Shown piece after piece: positions 15,871 to 24,332 of a DNA stretch of 26,069 nucleotides. The stretch is taken from NCBI GenBank assembly GCA_021399405.1, contig JAAFKL010000179.1, forward strand, positions 1 through 26,069, read 5' to 3'. Position 1 is the stretch's first letter. The number at the start of each line of letters is the position of its first letter. The position numbers were made by a program, and so were the translations under genes. The stretch comes from Candidatus Heimdallarchaeota archaeon (GTDB lineage: Archaea > Asgardarchaeota > Heimdallarchaeia > Heimdallarchaeales > Kariarchaeaceae). A model generated the notes under the pieces. That model was not told where the DNA came from. It saw only the letters and a program-made list of their open reading frames with translations, and did no database searches.

Positions 15871-16920
15871 ATGTTGTTCTTGTTATCGAATGATTTAATT
15901 CATCAAGAGATTAAAAACCTTAAAGATGGAAAATTTGCAATAATTTTGTTGAATATGGGGGGGCCCCAAAACTTGGGAGAAGTTAAGCCATTTTTGAATA
16001 AGCTATTCGCAGACGCGGATCTCATTCAACTTCCATTTTACCTTAAACCATTTCAAGGTTTAATAGCAAAAATCATAACAAAATCAAGATACAAAGTAAC
16101 CCAAAAGATGTATCAGAAGATAGGAGGGGGATCTCCAATTGTCGAGATTACAAAGAATTTTGCTTCCAATATTTCTGATGAGTTTGAAACGGGTGTTGTG
16201 GTTAAATCTGTGATGAGGTATAGTCAACCAAGTTCAGAACAAGTAATTAAACAATTGGAAAAACTTGGTGTGGAAAAAATTATTCTTTTTAGTCAGTATC
16301 CATACAACTCATCTGCAACCACTGGATCGAGTGTAAAAGATTTCGTAAAATTTTTCAAAAGATCAAACCTCAAAGACCGGTGTAAAGTCAGAATTCTTGA
16401 TGATTGGGGACTTGAACATGCATATACGCGCTGGTGGGTAAGAGGGATTATAAAAGAGCTGAAAAAACTAAAAGATTTAGGAATAGATCTAGATAAGAAA
16501 ATCCATGTAGTATTTACTGTACATGGTCTTCCAAAGAGTTACATCGAAAGAGGAGACAAGTACAAGGATCAAGTCGAGGTATCAATGGTTAAAATTGTTG
16601 ATGAGGTCAAGGATAATGGTTATAGTCCTACCTTTCACCTTTCCTATCAAAGTAAGGTGGGACCGGTGGAATGGATTAGACCCTATACTGAAGATATAAT
16701 AAAAGAAGTTTCAGCCATAGCAGAAGCCATGATAATGGTGCCACTGGGTTTCGTCTCAAATCATGTAGAAACTTTATATGAAATAGATATTTTGTATAAG
16801 AACTTAGCTACAGATCTTGGCATTAACTATTTTACTAGAGTGGAAGTACCGGATGCAGATAAAAAATACAGTAGAGGGATAGCGAAAATGCTTGAAAAAT
16901 CAATGGAGGGAACATTTTAA
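15871..16920 (+). CDS. hemH: Ferrochelatase
   Basis: HemH inserts ferrous iron into protoporphyrin IX, the last step of the route. The sequence has the family landmarks 'AIILLNMGGPQNL' at the N-terminus, 'KIGGGSPI', catalytic His218 in 'VFTVHGLPKSY', 'SYQSKVGPVEWIRP' (259-271), and the acidic pair Glu300 and Glu304 in 'SNHVETLYEID'. At 349 residues the length is normal; the C-terminal [2Fe-2S] Cys set of some ferrochelatases is absent. The N-terminus has about 20 residues before the first strand. ATG 15871 is the only ATG there and lies close to the TATA box, so the mRNA is likely almost leaderless. Its stop overlaps the start of hemA (TAATG). It could be a coproporphyrin ferrochelatase by sequence, but HemN in the same operon and no HemQ argue for protoporphyrin. 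Confidence 0.93.
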   Translation: MLFLLSNDLIHQEIKNLKDGKFAIILLNMGGPQNLGEVKPFLNKLFADADLIQLPFYLKPFQGLIAKIITKSRYKVTQKMYQKIGGGSPIVEITKNFASNISDEFETGVVVKSVMRYSQPSSEQVIKQLEKLGVEKIILFSQYPYNSSATTGSSVKDFVKFFKRSNLKDRCKVRILDDWGLEHAYTRWWVRGIIKELKKLKDLGIDLDKKIHVVFTVHGLPKSYIERGDKYKDQVEVSMVKIVDEVKDNGYSPTFHLSYQSKVGPVEWIRPYTEDIIKEVSAIAEAMIMVPLGFVSNHVETLYEIDILYKNLATDLGINYFTRVEVPDADKKYSRGIAKMLEKSMEGTF

Positions 16921-18047
16921 TGCTTAATATTGGGGTAATTACCTGGAGATTGGGTAATTCTACCATCTGCAATCTTGAGAGGCTTGTCTTACCTGAACAG
17001 AAAAAAAAAGAAACATTGAAGAAACTTTCACACGATTATAATGGTATCTGTTATATTAGTAGTTGTCAAAGAATAATACTTGTTGTGGGGGTATCCAATG
17101 AAATGCTCTTGGATAATCTTAAAAAAGATTACTTGGAAGAATTGGGCATTTCAGACAGCATTAATGAAGAAAAATATGTGGGCACCCATGCATTGAGACA
17201 TCTGGGAGAAGTGATCGCTTCACTCGATTCCATCACACTGGGTGAAGATCAGATCCAGCACCAATTCAAGGAAGCTTTTGATGATAATATACCATATATG
17301 AGTAATATTCTGAAATTTCTCCTACAAAGGGTAATTCGATTGGGGAAGAGGGTCAGAAATTTGCCTGTTTATAATAAGGGAAGAATTTCTACCATTTCCA
17401 TGGTTGTGAAATCATATCACGATGAGTTTAGAAGAGCTTCTAGTATAGGAATTGTGGGTACTGGAAAGATGGGAAGAGAAATACTTAAAGGATTGGAGAA
17501 TTACAAGAATAAGTTAGTTATTTATTCTCGGAGTGAAAAAAGATCTGGAGATAAGTTGGTCAACAGGGCTATATTACGATTGGAAGAAATGCATCATCAC
17601 GATATTCTACTTCTGGTCACTGATGCAGTCAGACCTATCATCAATAGGGATTTCCTAATTGAAAGAGGGATCCACCCCTCTTTAATTTTCGATCTATCTC
17701 TCCCAAGGAACTGTGATGATGATGTACTCTCAATAGATGATCTTCAACTGTATCGACTCTCCGATCTACTGATTGAATCAAAATATTCCACTAATGATGA
17801 GGAAATAAAGACAGTCTTTGAGTTCTTAAATGCAGAGAATAGAAAAATCATCCTCGAATATTTGAAGTATGCAAAATCAGAAATTTTTACATCCCTTAGG
17901 AAGGATATCCAGACAATCGCCAATGATAACAAGATGAGTATCATAAATGGGAATATGAAGGCTGAAAGACAATATGACCTTATGGTGAAGAAGATGCTTC
18001 ATATTTCTCAAACTCATATTGAAGAATTAATTCGGGGATCAAATTAA
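16920..18047 (+). CDS. hemA: Glutamyl-tRNA reductase
   Basis: This enzyme reduces glutamyl-tRNA(Glu) with NADPH to glutamate-1-semialdehyde, opening the C5 route. The catalytic Cys is Cys49 in 'CYISSCQRIIL', where most family members read S-T-C-N-R. Further landmarks are 'HLGEVIASLDSITLGEDQIQ' (the Glu/Gln loop that contacts the tRNA end), the NADPH-binding 'IGIVGTGKMGREILKG', and a C-terminal helical dimer domain. The N-terminal strand 'MLNIGVITWRLGNSTICNLE' lacks the usual HK(T/A)APV motif, so this is a divergent member. Length 375 is slightly short of the typical 400-430. It overlaps the hemH stop by 1 nt and abuts hemC directly (TAA then ATG). Confidence 0.9.
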   Translation: MLNIGVITWRLGNSTICNLERLVLPEQKKKETLKKLSHDYNGICYISSCQRIILVVGVSNEMLLDNLKKDYLEELGISDSINEEKYVGTHALRHLGEVIASLDSITLGEDQIQHQFKEAFDDNIPYMSNILKFLLQRVIRLGKRVRNLPVYNKGRISTISMVVKSYHDEFRRASSIGIVGTGKMGREILKGLENYKNKLVIYSRSEKRSGDKLVNRAILRLEEMHHHDILLLVTDAVRPIINRDFLIERGIHPSLIFDLSLPRNCDDDVLSIDDLQLYRLSDLLIESKYSTNDEEIKTVFEFLNAENRKIILEYLKYAKSEIFTSLRKDIQTIANDNKMSIINGNMKAERQYDLMVKKMLHISQTHIEELIRGSN

Positions 18048-19643
18048 ATGAAAAAAATAATTATGGGTACAAGAAAGAGTCAATTAGCTCTGAAACAGGC
18101 AGAATTGGTGAAAAATAAAATTGAGAAGAATTTTCCTTTCGAGGTTGAGATTCGTCCAAGTTCCTCACTAGGGGATAGGGACAATATCTCACAATTACAT
18201 ACTTTCAGAGGAAGTGGCGTATTCTCTGGAACTATTGAGAAGGCATTGTTAGAGGGAAAGATAGACATTGCTGTACACAGTCTAAAAGATCTTCCAATAA
18301 TTGATACCGAGGGGTTAAACCTTGTTGCCTACATGCAAAGACATGATTTTACTGACAGCCTGCTGATAAAGAAGGATAAGATTGTGTCACTTGAACCTCT
18401 GAAACTTAAAGTCAACACGAGAATTGCTACCGGAAGTCCAAGACGTCAGACGCAGTTGAAGTTCTTTGATCCCCATGCTATTCTACTCGACATCAGGGGG
18501 AATGTGAATACCAGAATATCACGGCTAGAGACAGATTTGGTAGATGGATTGATCATGGCTAGTGCAGTTTTTGAAAGATTGGATCTTGACCTCCCGAAAA
18601 ATGTTATTAGAGTAAGATTACCCATAAATCTATTTCCAACAGCTCCAGGACAGGGTGCAATTGCAGTGCAATCTAGATCGGGAGAACTAGAGGAATTATC
18701 TTTAATTGGTGATGAAATTACCAAAGAAGCAGTTACATCGGAGAGAGAATTTCTTAACTTGATCGGTGGTGGTTGCGATATTTCTGTAGGAGTGTCCGCA
18801 TATTTTGATAAGGTTTGGAATCTGAGTTGTAGTATTCCCACAGGAAAGAAGTATGATAGCTCCTTATCCTTTTACCATTTCACAGGAGATAATCTTGAAC
18901 AATTATTTACAATGCTAAGAAAAAGAATGGGACCAACTATCCCGGAAGATCCTAACTTTCCTAATATCGGCACAGTATTGATTGCTAGGGATCAGAACGA
19001 TAGTAGCCCATACCGTGAGTTACTAGATGAGAAAGGCATAATTAACAGCCACATGCAGGTATTCCAGTATCAGACAAGATTTGATCAACTAGAAGATAAT
19101 TTAGTGGTGGAGAAGTGGAAGAAAGCAGACTGGATTATGCTATCAAGTAAAAGAGCTGTTGAATTCCTTCTCTTATTGAATAAATTCCACCCACGTTCTG
19201 CATTTAGAATTGGAGTGGTAGGGCCTGCCACAGCAATTGCTGTACGTGAATCTGGATTACCAGTTCATTATGTTGCAGCTGGGAGGATGGAAGAATTTAA
19301 AGAAGATATGAAGCAATTGTTGGAGATATACCCTGGTAAGGTATTATACCTTTCTGGAAAACATTTTGAAGGGAAACCATTGCAAGATGCAGAAATGATA
19401 ACTGTATATGAGGCCAAACCTGTGGAATTAATCAAACCCTTCGTTCCAAACACAGTGGTCATATTTTCTAAAAGATCAGCCAAGTTAATTATTGAGAAAC
19501 TAGGTAAGAGATTTTGCAGCAATTGGATTGCCATAGGTAAGACCACTGGAGAATATCTCTTGTCTGAGAACCTGCAATTTAAGGTAGCAAAAACACCCAC
19601 TCCAAAAGGAGTGTTAGATGCGATACAAGAGGTGAATGCATGA
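18048..19643 (+). CDS. hemCD: Fused porphobilinogen deaminase and uroporphyrinogen-III synthase
   Basis: Residues 1 to about 290 are HemC: 'MGTRKSQLALKQAELV', catalytic Asp81 in 'AVHSLKDLP', Arg132-Arg133 in 'ATGSPRRQTQL', Arg150 and Arg156 in 'IRGNVNTR', 'APGQGAIAVQ', and Cys243 in 'GGGCDISVG', which holds the dipyrromethane cofactor. Residues about 305-531 are HemD: 'IGTVLIARDQNDSSPYRELL', 'WIMLSSKRAVEFLLL', 'GVVGPATAIAV', 'LYLSGKHFEGKPL', 'VIFSKRSAKLIIEKLG' and 'WIAIGKTTGEYL'. The fusion joins two consecutive steps, so hydroxymethylbilane, which can close without the enzyme into the wrong isomer, is passed on within one protein. The join is a short linker ('MGPTIPEDPNFPN'). The end overlaps hemB by 4 nt (ATGA). 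HemD is a poorly conserved family, so its assignment rests partly on position. Confidence 0.92.
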   Translation: MKKIIMGTRKSQLALKQAELVKNKIEKNFPFEVEIRPSSSLGDRDNISQLHTFRGSGVFSGTIEKALLEGKIDIAVHSLKDLPIIDTEGLNLVAYMQRHDFTDSLLIKKDKIVSLEPLKLKVNTRIATGSPRRQTQLKFFDPHAILLDIRGNVNTRISRLETDLVDGLIMASAVFERLDLDLPKNVIRVRLPINLFPTAPGQGAIAVQSRSGELEELSLIGDEITKEAVTSEREFLNLIGGGCDISVGVSAYFDKVWNLSCSIPTGKKYDSSLSFYHFTGDNLEQLFTMLRKRMGPTIPEDPNFPNIGTVLIARDQNDSSPYRELLDEKGIINSHMQVFQYQTRFDQLEDNLVVEKWKKADWIMLSSKRAVEFLLLLNKFHPRSAFRIGVVGPATAIAVRESGLPVHYVAAGRMEEFKEDMKQLLEIYPGKVLYLSGKHFEGKPLQDAEMITVYEAKPVELIKPFVPNTVVIFSKRSAKLIIEKLGKRFCSNWIAIGKTTGEYLLSENLQFKVAKTPTPKGVLDAIQEVNA

Positions 19644-20605
19644 GACGAGGAAGAAGACTTAGATTAAGCAAGAATTTGAGAGATTCACTGGCAGAAGTTA
19701 AATTAGATATGAATAATTTTGTCCATCCACTTTTCATTGTGGAGGGAAAAGAGATCAAGAGAGAAATTAAATCCATGCCCGGAGTTTTTCACATGAGTGT
19801 GGATGTGGTGGTAAAAGAGATGTCGAAATATCTAGATTTTGGATTGACTAATTTCATCCTCTTTGGTGTACCATCACATAAAACATTCGATGGAACTGGC
19901 GCGTTTGATCCCGAAGGACCTGTCCCCATGGCACTACGAGCTATTAAGGATGAGTGGGAGGAACCAGTACTTTACTCTGATGTTTGCTTATGTGAGTATA
20001 CTGATCACGGGCATTGTGGCATTCCAGATTCTAAGGGATACATTATGAATGATATTTCGCTTAAACAACTGGCAAAAACTGCATTAGCCTATGCTGAGGC
20101 CGGAAGTGACTGGGTCGCCCCTTCAAACATGATGGACTTTCGTGTAAAATCAATCAGGGAAATATTGGATGATAATGGCTTCAATAACACATCAATACTC
20201 AGCTACTCGGCCAAATTTGCAAGTGCATATTACGGACCTTTTCGAGATGTGGCTAACAGTGCCCCTTCATACGGAGATAGGAATAGATACCAGTTAGATT
20301 ACAGGGGTATTAGGCAAGCCATGTTTGAACTGCAATCGGATGAGGAACAAGGAGCAGATGCAATAATGGTTAAACCCGCACTAGCATATCTAGATATATT
20401 GAGTAAAGCAAGAGAGGGAACCAATCTACCTCTTTATGCCTACAATGTGAGCGGGGAGTACTCAATGGTGAAATTGGGGGCTAAGAATGGGTTATTCGAC
20501 GAGAAAAAAGTAGTATTGGAGAATCTAACCGCAATTAAGAGGGCAGGGGCGGACATGATAATCACATATCATGGGACAGATATAGCGAGGAATGAGTGGT
20601 TATGA
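19640..20605 (+). CDS. hemB: Delta-aminolevulinic acid dehydratase (porphobilinogen synthase)
   Basis: It condenses two 5-aminolevulinate to porphobilinogen. The Zn-type active site is present: Cys116, Cys118 and Cys126 in 'DVCLCEYTDHGHCGIPD'. The two Schiff-base lysines are Lys192 ('SYSAKFASAYYGPFR') and Lys245 ('AIMVKPALAYLDI'). 'RNRYQLDYRGIRQAMFE' and 'YNVSGEYSMVKLGA' are also diagnostic. At 321 residues the protein is full length. The start codon overlaps the hemC-hemD stop as ATGA, and its own stop overlaps the hemL start in the same way. The Cys triad points to zinc rather than the Asp-type magnesium enzymes. Confidence 0.96.
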   Translation: MRRGRRLRLSKNLRDSLAEVKLDMNNFVHPLFIVEGKEIKREIKSMPGVFHMSVDVVVKEMSKYLDFGLTNFILFGVPSHKTFDGTGAFDPEGPVPMALRAIKDEWEEPVLYSDVCLCEYTDHGHCGIPDSKGYIMNDISLKQLAKTALAYAEAGSDWVAPSNMMDFRVKSIREILDDNGFNNTSILSYSAKFASAYYGPFRDVANSAPSYGDRNRYQLDYRGIRQAMFELQSDEEQGADAIMVKPALAYLDILSKAREGTNLPLYAYNVSGEYSMVKLGAKNGLFDEKKVVLENLTAIKRAGADMIITYHGTDIARNEWL

Positions 20606-21891
20606 CACAACTAGAAGAAACACAGAAATATTATTCACGAGCCAAGGAAATGATGCCTGGTGGAGTAAGCTCCCCAGTTAGGTCCATGAAGGCAATTGGA
20701 GGGACACCTCTTTATATTAAAAGTGGTAAGGGAACCCAGTTCACTGATATTGACAATAACACCTACTATGACTTATGTATGAGTTTTGGTCCCCTAATAC
20801 TTGGTCATGCAGATGAACGGGTGGTAAACACTGTCATCGAGATTGCATCACAGGGTACTTCCTTTGGTACTTGCTCTCCTCATGAGGTGGAGCTGGCAGA
20901 AAAGATGATTGATGCACATCCATCAACAGAATGGGTAAGATTTGTAAACAGTGGAACAGAAGCGGTAATGTCTGCAATCAGATTGGCGAGGGGATATACT
21001 AATAGAGAAATCATTGTTAAATTCGATGGTTGCTACCACGGTCATGTCGATTCCATGTTAGTAAAGGCTGGAAGTGGACTGGTCACCTTTGGCATATCAT
21101 CCAGCTTGGGTATACCAAAAGGAACTAGCAAAGACACCATTGTTATTGAAATAGGGAATAAAGAATTATTATCTAATGTATTTGAGAAACATGGGGAAAA
21201 CATAGCAGCTGTGATCATGGAGGGGATTCCCGCAAACAATGGATTACTTATCCAATCAAAAGATTACATAAGATTCCTGTCAGAAATCACTAAAAAACAT
21301 GGTGCACTTCTTATATTTGATGAGGTTATCACAGGATTTAGAATAGGATTAGGAGGTGCTGCAAGTTACTATGGAACTGAACCAGATATCGTCACATTTG
21401 GGAAAATCATAGGTGGAGGACTTCCAGTTGGTGCATATGGCGGACAAAAACATCTAATGGACTTTATAGCACCGTTGGGTTCAGTTTATCAGGCAGGAAC
21501 CCTCAGTGGGAACCCTCTAGCAATGGCAGTGGGAAATCTCACCCTTTCCATTCTCAAGGAAGATGGGGTTTATAAAAAATTGGAAAAACTAGGATCGCAG
21601 TTCGCTTCTGAACTTGAAGAAAATTTTACTGACAGATCAATACCACTCACTGTAAGAAGGGTGGGGTCAATTCTTTGGCCAATACTTCAAAATGACATTT
21701 CACCCATCACACCAGATGAAATTGGGTCAGACGCTGTCAACAAGTACAGTGAGTTTCATAAAAACGCACTCCAAGAGGGAGTATATCTTCCTCCCAGTGC
21801 CTTTGAGGTTGCTTTCCTCTCATTAGCACACAATGAAAAAAATATAGGGGAGATAGTAAACAGATTAAGCAAAGCAGGTGATAAGTTATGA
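20602..21891 (+). CDS. hemL: Glutamate-1-semialdehyde 2,1-aminomutase
   Basis: This PLP enzyme turns glutamate-1-semialdehyde into 5-aminolevulinate, the partner of HemA. 'MPGGVSSPVRSMKAIGGTPL', 'VNSGTEAVMSAIRLARGYT', 'FDGCYHGHVDSMLVKAGSG', 'FDEVITGFR' (Asp240 binds the PLP nitrogen) and Lys268 in 'TFGKIIGGGLPVGAYGG' are the diagnostic motifs. Numbering is from ATG 20602, which forms an ATGA overlap with the hemB stop; a GTG at 20596 is in frame but less likely. Length 429 is typical. It overlaps hemE by ATGA. Confidence 0.96.
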   Translation: MTQLEETQKYYSRAKEMMPGGVSSPVRSMKAIGGTPLYIKSGKGTQFTDIDNNTYYDLCMSFGPLILGHADERVVNTVIEIASQGTSFGTCSPHEVELAEKMIDAHPSTEWVRFVNSGTEAVMSAIRLARGYTNREIIVKFDGCYHGHVDSMLVKAGSGLVTFGISSSLGIPKGTSKDTIVIEIGNKELLSNVFEKHGENIAAVIMEGIPANNGLLIQSKDYIRFLSEITKKHGALLIFDEVITGFRIGLGGAASYYGTEPDIVTFGKIIGGGLPVGAYGGQKHLMDFIAPLGSVYQAGTLSGNPLAMAVGNLTLSILKEDGVYKKLEKLGSQFASELEENFTDRSIPLTVRRVGSILWPILQNDISPITPDEIGSDAVNKYSEFHKNALQEGVYLPPSAFEVAFLSLAHNEKNIGEIVNRLSKAGDKL

Positions 21892-22946
21892 TGTCAATAC
21901 AAACCGCAAAAAATAGTAGGGAGCTCATCAAGGGAGCATTTGCAGGAAAAAAATTCGATAGGATACCGGTTTGGTTCATGCGTCAGGCAGGTAGATATCT
22001 ACCAGAGTACATGGTTCTCAAGGATAAGTATACATTTGAGGAAAGGTGTCAAAATCCAGAAATTGCCAAGGAAATAACAATACAGCCAATAGATAGATTT
22101 GATCTTGACGCTGCGGTTATTTTCTCAGATATTCTCATCCCTATCTATGGGATGGATAGAGGTCTGTCGATAGTCCCTTTCAAAGGACCTGTGATCGAGA
22201 AACCATTGAGAACTCCAGAAGACGCTTTTAATATGGTTAAGACAAGAGCCAAGGAGCATTTTCCTTATCAATCAGAAGCCATCAAATTGGTTAGAAAAGA
22301 ACTACCTGATAAGGCTATCGTGGGTTTTGCAGGTGCACCCTTCACATTAGCAAGTTATTTAATTGAAGGGAAGTCCACCCGTGACGGATTACTGACTAAG
22401 TCATTCGCTATCAAGCACCCTGAAGCCTTCAATGCACTCCTCTATACCCTGACTGACATCATAATTGACCAATTGAGGGTGCAAGTAGATGCTGGGGCTG
22501 ATTTTCTACAAATCTTTGATAGTTGGGTAGGCCATCTCTCTCCTATACAGTTCGATATCTGGGCGATACCTCACCTAAGAAGGATTATTTCATCATTTAC
22601 TGATATCCCATTAATTTTCTATGCTCGTGGAAGTAGTCATCTCTTTCCTAGGATAATAAGTACGGAAATACAGGGGATAAATGTTGATCACACGCTGACA
22701 TTAACAGATGCTCACAACCTTGCACCAAGGGACATTTTGTTACAGGGAAATCTTGATCCAGCATACTTATTATCCACACCTGATATCACTAGGAAGGCCA
22801 CCCTCTCCAAACTTGAGGAGATTACCAGATTGAATCGGTTCAATTATATTTTCAATCTTTCAAGTGGTATCAACAAGGATTCTAGTGTAGATAATGTGGC
22901 AGCTATGGTGGAGACAGTGCAATCATACAGGAGGAAAAGACCTTGA
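21888..22946 (+). CDS. hemE: Uroporphyrinogen decarboxylase
   Basis: It removes four carboxyl groups from uroporphyrinogen III to give coproporphyrinogen III. Conserved parts are Arg32 and Arg36 in 'PVWFMRQAGRYLPEY', Asp81 in 'AVIFSDILIP', Tyr157 in 'FAGAPFTLASYLIEG', Ser212 in 'LQIFDSWVGHLSP' and 'LQGNLDP'. The C-terminal motif usually ending in Gly-His-Gly reads 'IFNLSSGINKDSSV' here, so the well-known active-site His (His339 in the human enzyme) is replaced by Ser. The usual D-W before the C-terminal strand is also changed ('NVDHTLTLTDA'). The rest is intact and the operon context is strong, so I still assign HemE. Starts at 21888 and 21891 are both possible; the first makes an ATGA overlap with hemL. 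Confidence 0.92.
   Translation: MMSIQTAKNSRELIKGAFAGKKFDRIPVWFMRQAGRYLPEYMVLKDKYTFEERCQNPEIAKEITIQPIDRFDLDAAVIFSDILIPIYGMDRGLSIVPFKGPVIEKPLRTPEDAFNMVKTRAKEHFPYQSEAIKLVRKELPDKAIVGFAGAPFTLASYLIEGKSTRDGLLTKSFAIKHPEAFNALLYTLTDIIIDQLRVQVDAGADFLQIFDSWVGHLSPIQFDIWAIPHLRRIISSFTDIPLIFYARGSSHLFPRIISTEIQGINVDHTLTLTDAHNLAPRDILLQGNLDPAYLLSTPDITRKATLSKLEEITRLNRFNYIFNLSSGINKDSSVDNVAAMVETVQSYRRKRP
22929..22934 (+). promoter_or_regulatory. Strong Shine-Dalgarno site for hemN (TTG start)
   Basis: AGGAGG ends 8 nt before the TTG at 22943. It lies inside the last codons of hemE, and decides for the non-ATG start, which overlaps the hemE TGA. A GTG at 22952 is an alternative but sits 17 nt away. Confidence 0.6.
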
Positions 22947-24319
22947 AACAAGTGCTCCATCCGGATCTTTCAGTTGAAGATATCAAGAAATATGATTTCA
23001 GAGTACCAAGATACACCAGTTATCCCACTGTCCCAAACTGGGACAATAGTTATACTCCCGAAAACTATCTGCGTGATCTGGAAAGTGCCAATGAGACTAA
23101 AGATCCTTTAAGCATGTATATTCATATCCCCCATTGTATCCGTAGGTGTCTATTCTGTGCTTGTAATGTGATTGTAACAGGTGATAGAGACAAAACAGAG
23201 AGATACTTGGAATACCTTGGTAAAGAGATTGAAAGAACAGCAGAATTAATTGACTCGAGGAAGGGAATTCAGCTCCATTTTGGCGGTGGTACTCCCACCC
23301 ACCTCACACCTGATCAACTGGAGAGATTATTGAATTCGATTGAGGATAATTTCCAATTTACGATAGATGCAGAAAAATCAATAGAAATACATCCAAGTGT
23401 GACCTCAAGGGAACACATCGATGTTTTGACAGATCATGGTTTTAACAGGATGTCCGTTGGAGTACAGGATTTTGACGAGAAGGTACAGGACAAACTCAAC
23501 AGGCATCAGAGTTATTCAGAAACTTTTGGTATCATTGAGTACATGAGGGGTTCGGGTGTGAAGTCAATAAATGTAGATTTGATTTATGGTCTTCCATACC
23601 AGACCAGAGATGGCTTCTTCTCTACCCTAGATCAGTTAATGAATATTCAACCTGACCGAGTCGCTCTTTATTCCTATGCCCATTTTCCCACCCTCTTCAG
23701 ACATCACAAACATATTCCACTTGAAGTGATCAAAACTGGATCATCTAAACTCCAGCTCTTCTTAGATACTAGAAAATACTTCATTGAAAACGAATATGAA
23801 CAGATTGGTTTTGATCATTTCTCTCTTAAAAAAGATGATCTTTGGAAAAGTTATGAAAACAAGACTCTCAGGAGGAATTTTATGGGTTACACCACAAAGG
23901 CTGGTACCGACATGCTAGCATTTGGGTACTCCTCCATCAGTGAATTACAGACAAGTTATGCTCAAAATTCCAAGGATATGGTCGAGTATGAGAAGATGGT
24001 GGATAAATATGGTGTAGCCACAATAAAGGGTCATAACCTCAGTGAAGACGATATTATGAGAAAGAAAATCATTATGGATCTTTTGTGCCTGGGAAGCTTG
24101 GAAGAAAGGAAGATAAGGGACGAATTTGGAGATCTCTCAAATCCAGTGATCAATGAAATTAAAAACAAATTCCCACAATTTGAGGAGATTGGATTCGTGA
24201 CCCAGGACAAGGATATATGGGAGTTGACTCCAATGGGATTTGTGTTCGGAAGAATAGTCGCTTCGAGTTTTGATGCATATTACGAACAATCCAACCACAT
24301 TTTCTCCAAATCAATCTAA
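22943..24319 (+). CDS. hemN: Oxygen-independent coproporphyrinogen III oxidase (dehydrogenase), radical SAM
   Basis: HemN decarboxylates two propionates of coproporphyrinogen III without oxygen to give protoporphyrinogen IX. It carries the true HemN cluster motif CX3CX2CXC: Cys65, Cys69, Cys72 and Cys74 in 'HIPHCIRRCLFCACN', which sets it apart from the look-alike HemW (CX3CX2C). 'LHFGGGTPTHL' and 'INVDLIYGLPYQT' are radical SAM core motifs, and 'IGFDHFSLKKDDL' and the C-terminal winged part fit HemN. The 458-residue length is typical. The start is TTG with a strong ribosome site. The hemE stop overlaps it, so translation is coupled. The downstream oxidase follows after 13 nt. Confidence 0.95.
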   Translation: MKQVLHPDLSVEDIKKYDFRVPRYTSYPTVPNWDNSYTPENYLRDLESANETKDPLSMYIHIPHCIRRCLFCACNVIVTGDRDKTERYLEYLGKEIERTAELIDSRKGIQLHFGGGTPTHLTPDQLERLLNSIEDNFQFTIDAEKSIEIHPSVTSREHIDVLTDHGFNRMSVGVQDFDEKVQDKLNRHQSYSETFGIIEYMRGSGVKSINVDLIYGLPYQTRDGFFSTLDQLMNIQPDRVALYSYAHFPTLFRHHKHIPLEVIKTGSSKLQLFLDTRKYFIENEYEQIGFDHFSLKKDDLWKSYENKTLRRNFMGYTTKAGTDMLAFGYSSISELQTSYAQNSKDMVEYEKMVDKYGVATIKGHNLSEDDIMRKKIIMDLLCLGSLEERKIRDEFGDLSNPVINEIKNKFPQFEEIGFVTQDKDIWELTPMGFVFGRIVASSFDAYYEQSNHIFSKSI

Positions 24320-24332
24320 GAGGCGAATAATA

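Noticed and set aside
24270..24332. Upstream start for the protoporphyrinogen oxidase
   Set aside because: It would overlap hemN by 50 nt and add a polar stretch unlike the family. ATG 24333 has a ribosome site and begins right at the FAD motif.
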